Source: Bugula neritina (lineage: Eukaryota; Bryozoa; Gymnolaemata; Cheilostomatida; Bugulidae). Taken from it: a stretch of DNA of 64,000 nt. The notes below the pieces were generated by a model that saw only the letters and a list, made by a program, of their open reading frames with translations, was not told the DNA's origin and searched no databases. Of the stretch, positions 38,259 to 49,700 are shown piece after piece. A program made the translations under genes and the position numbers. Each line of letters begins with the position of its first letter. Positions within the stretch are counted from its first letter, which is position 1. The stretch spans positions 6,995,251 through 7,059,250 of the forward strand of contig OZ037773.1 of NCBI GenBank assembly GCA_964035545.1, in the 5' to 3' direction.

Positions 38259-39177
38259 GCTCTTATACCGTATATGGACATAAAATCATAGACTAGAATG
38301 ATTTTGGAGGTAGACATACCTGTATATCCAAACTTATATTACTTTTTCTTATCATGATATAAAATGCTATTTGTTAAAGCAATTTGTTATTAAACTGCGG
38401 AGGCTACATCTAAATTAATAATAGATAATAAACCATGTGTGATGGTGGTGTTTGTACATGTTTTGGAGTTGCGCTTCCAAATTTGTTTGCTGATGCATTT
38501 CAGAATATACTGCTTCATTTATCTAAGAATTTAATACTAATATAGGAGCATTTTTTTAAAAAACTAAAAAAGTTTTTATACTTTGTGCTAGATCTGCTAC
38601 TTTTAGTAGTGCTTCATGGTTATGGTGGTTTTGCTTGATAACACAATCATACAGATTTCTAGTTTTAGAGTTCATATTCGAATATAATTATAATTTATAT
38701 TGCATTAATTTAATGTAAATATTGGAGACAAATAAATTTATCTGTAGATTTAGTTTGGAATAATTTTGCACTAATTTAACATTAAATGATAAAACACAAA
38801 AATGGCTGAATTTTCACAAAGCAGAAGATGAACCTTATGTTTCAGTACATGTGCTTATTATAACTTATGACATTGAAGTTCTCGAAATAAGTTTGATTCT
38901 AGCAAAAAAGGCATTATTCAATATTATCTTCTGTTGCAGCAAGAGTTGCCCAATAAAATATCTGTCTGATAATTATTACTTTTGGAAGGAAAAAACTGTT
39001 TTAAATTTGAAATGTTAGCAACAGGCACCTGTTGTATGGTGAGACTAGAACTGTTGGCAAGTGCATTTGTGGCATATAAAAACAAGTACCTGTTGAATGG
39101 TGACACTAAAGATTCAGGGAAGAACTTGCAGCAAGTACCTGTTGTATTGTGACATTATAAAGAGTGCTGTGCTGTCA

Positions 39178-42100
39178 CTAAGGCTTCAGGAGATCTGATT
39201 GCAGCTTGTCAAGTCTCCGTTTAGCATCAACAGTTAACTTGTGGGCGTGGCCAAACTCATTCTGGTATACTAAAAGAGTGTAATTAGAATTCAATGCAAA
39301 AAGGTGTAAAATTTTTACAATTCAAAATATACAATAATTTTTCGAATTATCAGAACAATATATAAATTAACCAAGAGAGCTGTTACCATGCCTATAAGAG
39401 GACTACTGGCTAAATTGTATAACATATCAAGATTATCAAAAAATTTATATATGGTAAAAATGTTTTACTACTTTTGAAGCTTATGATAAATATATAGTTT
39501 ATTTAATTTAAAAACTCGTGTGCAAAAATGAGTGAAACTTTTCACAATGCAGAATATAAAACAACTCACAACAATATATATATATTAACCAAAAGAGCTG
39601 TTATAATGCCAAAAAGTAGATTCGCTAGATTATATTACGTGTTATTAAAAATAAATATTCTATTACTTTTTATGCTTATAATAAACATAATTTGTATTTG
39701 AAATCTCCTGTAAACTAACCCTTTGCAACATCTTGCAACACTGCTAGCGCCTCCTCCTTAATAGCCCAGATAATAGGCATAGGTAGCTGCAATGTCAACC
39801 AATCATGTAACTCATAGAATGACCTAATTACAAAGTAATAAGAGAGATTGCGCAATATAATATTTCTATAATCAATATTAGAGTAGCATATGAATGTCAT
39901 AAGAATGGTAAAGACTGACAAAATATGTAAAAAGAGAGCACATCTACCATATCAGTAAATTATCTTCTCAGATAAACTGTTCATGAACATTGTTTTATAA
40001 AAACATGAAGCCTGATGTGACTTTTACGGTGAGTTAACCATGAAAATTTCTAAAATGCATAAAATTCTCATCCACTATACCATTCTATACAATCTGCGGA
40101 CTATAAATTTTCTACATCTACTAAAAATAGTAATTATCCGAAAGAGCTAAAGCTACAGAACCAACAAGAGCCACACTGATACAAGTGACACACTGATACA
40201 AGTGACACACTGATACAAGTGACACATTGGGCAGTGACACATTGATAAAAGTGACAGGCTCACACAGGTGATATATTGATACAAGTGACAGGTTGACACG
40301 CTTAACAGGTTGATACAGGTGACGGGTTGACACAGGTGATAACAAGGCAACTAACTAACTGTAATCATGGCTTGCTCCTTGTGTTTCAGAATTGCTTTCT
40401 TCTGCACTTCGTTGGCAGCGAAGTGCTCAGCAGCGATGATGTTCTTCCTCTGTGCTGCCTGAGACCTCCACTTCACCACCACTCTCTTCAGTATATCAAA
40501 CAGCAGGATATGTTGAGGAGTTATCTCCTCCCCAAATAGCGACTGCATGGCTACAGAGAAACAGGAACTAGTGGCAGTTGTATGCTTTCATGAAACTAGG
40601 AAGTTTTTGTATATCGAGATTGACGGACTGCGGCAATAAAATTATTAAATCTGCAATGAGCCACATTTAGTGCTACTAAAATTTTAATATTTTTAAAGCA
40701 AGTCAAATATATTAGTTTCCATGTAGTATATATACATCAAGTGCAAAATTTAATAGGTCTATGCACATAAAAAATTACATAGTTATGTCTCAAAGCTAAA
40801 GTTGCCTAGTGACAAATTCGGTTGGAACTATAATCAATTTATAGCAGAAGTTGACAAATGATAGAAAACGATTTACCTACTTATACAGGTTTGCATATAA
40901 TTTAGCCAGAAAATACAATGGAAATACTTTATACACAAAGAAAGCATATAACATTCACATTGCAAATTATGTATGGATTCATATTTTAACATCTCATAAC
41001 TGTTAATTGAAAGCTATTAGTAGCAGCACGAATTCACCTACCAGAGTGCTCTTGCTGGCTGGCGGTAATATTTAGCGCAGTGTTGGACACGGATTTAGCT
41101 GTGTTAGGAACCATTGATAGGAGTTTACCCATGTGTTTGTCTGATGTTTCAGTTCTAATGGCAGAGGAGATGCAATAAATTACTGATTCACAATTATGTT
41201 TATATATAAACTATAAAGTATATAAAGCATTATATTATAGAATATATATAGTGCCACATATCGTAAATAGCACCACAAAGAAAGGGCATTGATATATACA
41301 ACATGTACTCCTACTTCAAATTGTTGAAAGCTTTCAAGGTCATCAGAGCTGTGGTACTTTTGCCTAGTGGTTTATATCTCCCTTGCCAATTCATAGGAAC
41401 ACCGTCAACTTCTACACTAGCTGAACTACCTTTAATCTGTTTTGACTTTACCATATTCTATTTCACAGCATGGAAATACAAATTAAAAGTTTATTATCAT
41501 ACCATATGCCATTATGTGTAAATTTTGCATCTGATTAAAACTATGTATGTATGTGTGTGTAGAGTTGGGTAAAAATGGTGTATAAGATCAACTCAAATTT
41601 AATCATAGCACTTTAAATAATGTTTTTAATAAAACTAAAATCAAGCCAGACTACGTAAACAACCAGTACAAGTTTAATTAATGGCTAAAGATTCATCACA
41701 ATATCTTTCAACAAAAATCAAATACACTAAATGGGTGACATGGTATTGAGTAGACCTATCAGTTTCATAATGTTTAGTACACCAGTATTAAGTATGTTAG
41801 CCTCATTTCTTAGAGTTATTGAAAATTTGGTTTAAAAGTTATTAAAATAATAGATTATATCTATTATAAATTCTGTTGACCATCATTTCCAGTCATTACA
41901 TTATACTATGCAGCACTGAAGTAGTATTGCACTTTTATCATAATCAACGCAGCTTCACAACATGCATATAAAATTTTAGCTCAGGATTTCAATAATGCTT
42001 ATTTAGATGGAGTTGTGGTGTTCAACATGACATTTAAGATATTATAAATGCCTACCGCTGCCTCCACAGTTCCAAGCATTTTTGGCTTGAGAGAAGCAGT

Positions 42101-42622
42101 GGGACTGAGTCGCTGCTCGGGATCTCGAACCGACACAGAGATTGCTGACAGAACTTTTTGGGCAACAGCAACGGATGACTCATCTTTAAGGGAAATGTTT
42201 CCTGGAAAATTGCATACGTTTGGTAAGCAAAGGCAGATGCAAGTAGGCAGAGGTAAGCAAAGGCACATTAATAGACTTATTTCGTTATAGAGCTTGATAC
42301 ATTTAGCATAATGTTACATATTTGATGTTTAGAAGAAACTTGGAGCATATTGTGAATTTAAGCGTTTCAGAGCAAAATCTGAAGATTTTATTATACTAAA
42401 ACGAATATAAAGATCTATGCTGATGGTTATGCTTATAAATATACGGAGTAGAATAATTATTAAATATTTGCAATTAAAAATTAATAAATTGAAAACCATT
42501 GCAAAAATTATGGTAAAAGGTTAATTGGATATTATTTTCTATATGACTTTTGAAATTAATCTTGACAATTACCAACTTACCAGACATGTTTAAAGTGGTA
42601 AGAGATTGTACAGGTACAGCTT
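39178..42622 (-). CDS. unidentified helical protein, C-terminal part (multi-exon)
   Basis: Unrecognised gene read right to left. Exons: 42581-42622, 42056-42201, 41315-41457 (or to 41436), 41042-41154, 40360-40550, 39720-39823, 39178-39269. Phases agree at all junctions except 40360/39823 (phase 0 into phase 2), where one exon is probably missing. The third exon's donor (GAA|GTAGGA) is weak. Visible protein: Ser/Asn-rich stretches (SSVAVAQKVLSAISVS, TAKSVSNTALNITAS), a Lys/Ala-rich amphipathic helix (KKAILKHKEQAMIT), ELHDWLTLQLPMP and a helical C terminus (DAKRRLDKLQSDLLKP). No signal peptide or TM segment in the visible part. The 5' end lies between 42623 and LMAN1's start at 43.7 kb and was not found. 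No family is claimed. Confidence 0.6.
40173..40345. repeat. 17-bp minisatellite just inside intron of minus-strand gene
   Basis: About ten copies of ACACTGATACAAGTGAC with a 15-base member and diverged members (AGGTTGATACAGGTGAC). On the minus strand it starts about 14 bases after the donor of exon 40360-40550. Confidence 0.9.
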
Positions 42623-43633
42623 CTACAATTGAAAGACATTTTAATTTATGCTTTAGATGCTTAAATACTAGATATTTCCATTCTGCCACTTTTTTATTAT
42701 CAGTAAATATTTTAATCATGGTGAGTGAACTGATCTTTGATATAAGTTTGATGGTTAAGTTTGAGTGTTTTTACGGTTGCCATTGTAAAAATTTAGATCA
42801 TATGATGATGACTTGCAATCAATTTCAAATCAAACTTTTGTTCCAATGTTTAGCTCATAAACTTTCACATTTATAGTATTTACTGATAGTGATTTGAGCA
42901 AACATTGTTTCGAGATAAATTCATTTTGCCGTGCATAAAACTACCTACTTGATATTGATAATTAAACTCATTTATTAGCAGAGTTTCATTATTATTACTT
43001 TGACTAGCACTATTTGTTTTTGTGATCACATCAGCAAGTGAACAGTGGTCACCGTAACAAAAATATATATGATTATAAATTATTTTAACTCAATTTAATT
43101 TTCTACTTAATAGTTAATTTCTATTTTATTCAAGTTTAAATTGTAAAAATAACTCAACTGGCAATTGCTATCATTATCATAAATTATCAGAATGACTATC
43201 AGTAATAGGAGTAGTATCATTATTACTATGAGCATGTGAGGCCCAAATGCCGAAGGGCAAAAGCAAAAATTATTAATCTAAGAGTAAGACTAAGTCTAAA
43301 TCTAATGTTGGTGTGGCAGTTATGAATTTCACTATTTACTCACTTCAATTTAGTAATTAAAGTTATAACAGTAAATATTGCTATTTAATATAACATAGAT
43401 TGCAAATATGTAATGTGTAGCTTTAAGCAATCCTAAAATTTGTTATAATGATCCTACTTTAGCTTGATATAGATTTTAAACGTTGAGCTTGAATTTTTGC
43501 ATCTTAGAAACGGAAATGCTTTGAAGTCTGCTCAAACTATCGGCCTCTATGCTCAGATGACAGTGCTTACTGCAAACTTCATTAAAATAACCTTACGTAC
43601 AAGGGCGAAAAACTAGATTAGATACTGACGAGC
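42623..43633. other. region between minus-strand gene and LMAN1
   Basis: Must contain the missing 5' exon(s) and promoter of the minus-strand gene if it starts before LMAN1; no convincing phase-1 exon was found. Otherwise AT-rich DNA without features. Confidence 0.35.
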
Positions 43634-43661
43634 CCACGTGTGTTCTTTATTTTACACGTCA
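43634..43661. promoter_or_regulatory. two ACGTG-core sites upstream of LMAN1, UPR-element-like
   Basis: CCACGTG at 43634-43640 and TGACGTG (minus strand, 43655-43661) lie 72-98 bases before the start codon in opposite orientation. TGACGTG is the core of the XBP1/ATF6 unfolded-protein-response element and CCACG the ATF6 half of ERSE. LMAN1 is a known UPR target in vertebrates; here the link is inferred from sequence only. Confidence 0.4.
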
Positions 43662-43731
43662 ACATTTGGTTTTTCTTTTTATTTTTAGTTTCACTAGGTC
43701 AGTTAGTTGGTGGCAATTTATGCTGTTCGAG

Positions 43732-46700
43732 ATGGAATTTCTTTATTTTTTCTTATTGAGTATTTTTATCCAATTGGCGGATGCTAATTTAAGCAAACGG
43801 TTTGAATACAAGCACTCTTTTAAAGGACCTCATCTAGTTCAAAAAGATAGAACCGTACCATTTTGGACCTATGTTGGAAGTAAGTTGAAGCAGTTTGAGT
43901 TTCATTTTCATTTTGGAATAGAATTATATTTAATTTTAAAATTAGTACATACTAATAAGTATTAGAACGATTTGATTAACAAGTAATGATATATCTTAAA
44001 GTTAATCTACTAAAATTTTTGAGTAAAATAGTTTTAGTTTGAACTCTAAACTTAGAATCACCTTCATAATACTAATACTAATAGCTAATAGGTGTGGTTA
44101 TAAAATAATAGATAATATTAATATCACCTTTCATAACCATGATGATTATGATAATCATAATTCACTTATTATTATAACTAGGCCTATGGCTTATGGGTGT
44201 CTGAGACTGATCTTTTACTTTCTAACTGCACACTTGAATAATATTAATATTTAATTGAGAATTAGTTACAACTGCTGTACTAGAGATCCTTCAGTTTCTC
44301 CTAGACATAGTGTTTGATGAACACAGCACAACTGCTCTGATACCGTATTGAGAAGGGTCAACAAAACTACTTGATTTTGAAAAAAAAAAAAAATCAAATT
44401 TTTGTTGTTAACCATTTTTAATAGATACCAATATTTTCTCATTGAATTTATTTGTGATTTATTATTATTATAGTTTAGTTTATAATGAAATGTGTAAAGC
44501 AATAATTTTTAGTATACATTGTAGTATGTTTGTGGTCATTCCCACAATAATCAATTGTTATATATACACGTGATATAGCTACTTTGTTAATGTGTTATGT
44601 ATTTTCTTTCCATTTGATATCATATTTCCATTGGTTTATTTTTAGATGCAATTGCCAGTGATGACTTTGTCCGTCTCGCCCCATCACTGAAAAGTCAGCG
44701 AGGTATGTAAGTCAGCTTTACATAATCAATGGAGTATGCGGGTGAGTTTAGGAATGTAAGTCAGCTGATGTGGTGAGGAAAAAGTTGTATGGTCAGACTA
44801 ACTTACTTTCTTTTTGCATTTTGTCACCACTCCAATGTTGCACTTTTGCAGTTTGATTCTGCAAGAGACGGAGTAATTTAATCTATAGGCAGGTTATAAG
44901 CTTTATTTTCCATGGTATGTTAGATAGATAGATTAAGGGAACCTGTCGCAACCTGTTGAATACTGTACTGGATGTGCTCACTCCTTCTATGTCTTTATGC
45001 AGGTTTGATATGGAACAAGTTGCCTGTTGACTTCCCCAACTGGGAGGTTGAGTTGACGTTTAAAGTGGCTGGCAGAGGGAGAATAGGAGCTGATGGTCTG
45101 GTATGTAGGCTGCTGCCAGTATTTGTAGTCAGCTGCTGTGTTTTTATTTAAATACTGAAGTATGAAAACATCTCAGCCTAATAGTTGCTTCATGTAAGCA
45201 TAATTTCTAATTGCTATCAACCAGCCCTATAGAAAAATTGACATAATAATTTGAGATAAGATAAAGGCTCTCAGTGTACATCTTCTAAACTCCTTGCTGC
45301 TCTAACATTTGAAAATGGCTCCAAACTTAATGCCCATGTGGTGAGTATTTCGAATATATGCTGGTGCAAGTATATCAAGACTAATTCACTGTCATTTCAC
45401 TTGTATGAGTAGTCTAGCTAGTTTATCATTCTTTGTTGTATTATAATGTAATGTAGCTGAATGGTAAATCCGTCCTATAACTGGTTCGAGCTTGTTATAG
45501 TCTAAGGATAGCTTTACAGTATCATATGCATGCGTATCACGATTGACAGTGGGTGCTCTCACTATAATGTTGTCACTGTATGACAAGTGCTCTGTTACTA
45601 TAATTTTGCTACTGTATCACACAGGCTCTGTCACTTAGCTTTTGAGAGCGTACCAAATATTAGATATATACTATAATAATATTTCAATAAAATTGTTCTT
45701 TGTCATCGTTTGTCAGTGTATTTGAATAGAATTATATCGCTACTTGGACGCATCTTACTGTCGGTATGATTAATAAACCATATGAGTATAACTGTAAATT
45801 ATTGTTATCCAGAACTGTTGTGACATGCTGATCTCTTGTGACATCACTAACTGCTTGCTGTAGGCATTCTGGTACACCACAGGAAACGAGGCCCTGACTG
45901 GCCCAGTGTTCGGAGCCCAAGACAATTGGAACGGGCTGGGAGTGTTTTTCGACTCCTTTGATAATGATGGAGGGGTAAGTGGGGGTTGTTGTAGTTAAGT
46001 GAGTGGTTATTCCTTTTAGACATTTGACATTTCATAATACTACCTAGAGAGTTGGTGTACTTTAACTGCTCTCTGTGCCATTCCTGGGATATTATATATA
46101 GCAATCTTATTGATTTGTATTTACTGTGTAAATTGGCTTGCAGTAACTGCTCTATAGTAGGTAGTTGTCTAGCCCTTGTCGTGTGCACACTTTATCTCCT
46201 GCTCTAACCAGTTCTGTTTTTGATTCTGAGAGTTTTTCTTCAAATATGGCCTTTAGAAAAGACAACTTCAACAATTTACAAGTTTGCTGTTTCTTATTTT
46301 AAGTCTACTGTATGGCTTATTTAATAGGTAAAGTAGAAGTTTTTCTTAATTTTAATTTGAAAAATTTTATGCTAAAACTAATATTATCTTAAGGTAAGCA
46401 GAATATGAAATATTTTATCTATTTTCACTCAATTTTGTAGTTTTAATATAAAACTATTTTTAACAAAAATACAAAGTTTTTGTTTTCCCTGTTAAGTTTA
46501 AATTTGTGATGTAATTTTCCGTGCATGTACTATTTTAAGACTGACGTGCAGGTAAACTAGATATACTCGTAGTTGACAATACAGTGTAGCTATACACCTT
46601 TCTAACTGCCTGCAGAATTACCCCAGTGTTTGTGTTGCTTTTATTATTTTGCTGGACCTTTCTTGAGTGTATTGTGTATTATTTTTACACTCATGAGTTT

Positions 46701-49700
46701 ATAATTGATTGCCTCGATTAGCCTTAAATTTGTTTCTTTTTTCTGAAGCTGGTTTTTTATTATGAAATTTAGTTGAAATGTATTTCCCGAGTAAGAAAAT
46801 TACTGCAAAATGATTTATTTCATTCCAGAGTGTCTCATTTTTACATGAGCAACTTTCAACTACAAAAATGGAAAGGCAAGATTTGAAGATTTTTTTCACT
46901 CAATCATTTAGACTTGGTTCTTCCTTTCTGAATCTAGGTTTGTCTGAAACCCAAACTTTTGAGCACCTCCCAGGCTAGGATACCATTAACATCATGCTGT
47001 ATGCTTTCAAGATTGAAGTTATTTTCACACACATTTATTGAACTGGGTTTCCCAGGGACTAGCTGTATTATGATTTTGCTGTTTTTGTCACCTGTTGACC
47101 CTTACTTCTATGTGGAACAACAACCCTTACTTCTTTGTAGAGCAATAACCCGTACATCAGTGCACATCTGAACGATGGTACAAAGAAGTTTGACCACCAG
47201 ACAGACGGCAACCAGAACCAGCTGGGTGGCTGCATGAGGGACTACAGGAACAAGCCATTCGCTACGAAAGCTAAAGTCAGATATGAGAACAAAGTTCTGT
47301 CGGTATGTATGGACTGAGTCAGATGTGTGGGTAGTAATCAGATGAAGTTTGAGTATGTTTGATGTGACCCATTCAGTAGAGATGATGGGCTAGCATCAGC
47401 CCTTCTCCAACTTTGTATTATACTGGGTCTAGAACCCTGCAAGCACTCTTAATGTAGTAAACTATGATCGTGGCCTGCCTTAATACTTAATAGTCATTAG
47501 TTCTAGCCACTACTTGCGTCTAGCCTACAAATCTCTAATGGTAATAACAATCATGTTTACAAGATTTTAACTTCTGCTAGAGCTGAGTCTATGTAGTTGT
47601 GGCCAACCTTACAGTGGATTGAGTACTGTGTGTGAATCAACAGTGTGTGTACTGTGAGTGAGTTAACGATGTAAGTCAACAGTGTAAGTGCTGTCAGTAC
47701 TAAGAGTGCTATAAATTAACTGCTGCACTACTAAATATTCACTGCGGAGTAGCTCTACTCTACTCTTCTTGTGCGATCACAGATGTTCTTGAGCAGTGGG
47801 CTAACAAAGCCTACAGCCGTGGAAGATGGTGCCGAGCATCTCTATGATTTGTGTGCCTACATACCAAACGTAGAGTTACCCGGCAGCGGGCACTTTAGTG
47901 TGTCGGCAGCCACCGGAGCCCTAGCAGGTAACACCTCTTGCTACCGTGGTGGTTATTCGGCAGCAGCGCCTGGTTACTCACCGCTTGTCAATTTACTGCG
48001 CTTTGGGTGTTTGTGTTTTAGCACCTGATTACTGCTAACTTTAAACGATAACACAACTCCCTGGCGAGTTCCACCCCCTGCACTGTGTTTATCTTATGCA
48101 CTAAGATACTGAGAGAGTCACTGTGATTAGCCTAGCCAGACGTTGTCTCACAGCTCTAGAACAATCTCTTGAGATTTTTACTTGCGCCATGTTTCCTGCG
48201 TTATGTCTACTTGAGACATAACATGGCTGATCACTATTGACTCTCTTTGTATCTCTTCTGTTAACACTGCTTTCCATGTCTCCGTGTTTCACAGTCCAAA
48301 TTGCTAACTCTGTGTGTGTGCTGCCAAGCTTGTCTGTTTCATTTTCAGCTGTCTATTCACAATGGTTTAACTAGCAGTGTCACTGAAGATAGTTTTGATG
48401 TGTGTAAAGTAATAATGGATGTAGACCTGCAACCCGGCGGGCATTTTAGTGTATCTGCCGCTACAGGTGGTTTGGCAGGTGGGTTATGTGCATAGAAACA
48501 GGTAGCTCTTAGTGTTAGCAGGTGCCTTTAGGAGCAGCTGCTCCTAGTGACAGGCGTCTCCTAGTGGCAAGTGCTCTTAGTGACAGGTGTCTCCTGGTAG
48601 CAGGTGCTCCTTAGTGACAAGTGTCCCCCAGTGGCAGGTGCTCCTAGTGGCAGGTGCTCCTTAGTGACGGGTGTCTCCTAGTGGCAGGTGCTCCTAGTGA
48701 CAGGTGTCTCCTAGTGGCAGGTACTCCTAGTGGCAGGTGTCTCCTAGTAGCAGGTGCTCCTTAGTGACAGGTGTCTCCTAGTGGCAGGTGCTCCTAGTGA
48801 CAGGTGTCTCCTAGTAGCAGGTGCCCCTTAGTGGCAGGTGTCTCCTAGAAGTGGGTAACCTCTTGTGGCAAGTAACCTCTAGTGACAGATGCCGACAAGC
48901 TTTATGAAGTTTTTTCTGATTTTCTCAAGTGACTTTCTCACACACTAGGCATAGTTTAACTCTTTTTGATGAGGGAACTGGGATTTAGATTGTAAGCACT
49001 CTACTCTCCTGCTTTCAACATCTGTCAACTGCACCGAAGCTAACCAATGATTTATTTCTAACACTTCTCACTTTTTGTTGTATTTATTAGCATGAAATAA
49101 TCAATATATTGAAGTTGTTGCCTCTCTGACCATATTGAATCAATGATAGGACAACTCATTAGTATTTATATTTATTGGTCATTTAAAAGATTACAAGTTA
49201 ATTTTACAACTGATTGTAGAATGACTGTTGAAAAATCTTTTGCCAATTATTGCCAAATAATTCAGCTTCTCGCAAGTTTACAGTTGTCGTATAATTATGT
49301 TTTTTAAGTTTTCTTTTTTTATTTATGAAACAAATTTATTTTAATATTTTTGCTGGAATGCTACTTGCAGTGTTGTGGTGAGCAAGACATAAACACTAGT
49401 TTCTCTTTAAATGTTACTAAAAGTTTTTTAAATCCATTATAGTTATCCACATTATTTATTACGCATAATTAAATTTTGGCAACAATGTTTAATTTTAGCA
49501 AAAGCAGTAGCGATTCGTTCATACTAAATCAAATGATATGACTGTTTTCAATGTTGAAAGATGATTTATGCGATAGATGTAATAATTTATAAGATTTATA
49601 TCTGTAAAGTGTTCATTGATTTTGTTCTGTAGGTGATATAAAAATTTTATCTCATGTGTAGATTTTGTGTTTACGGGTTTACATTTATTTTCTGCTTCTA

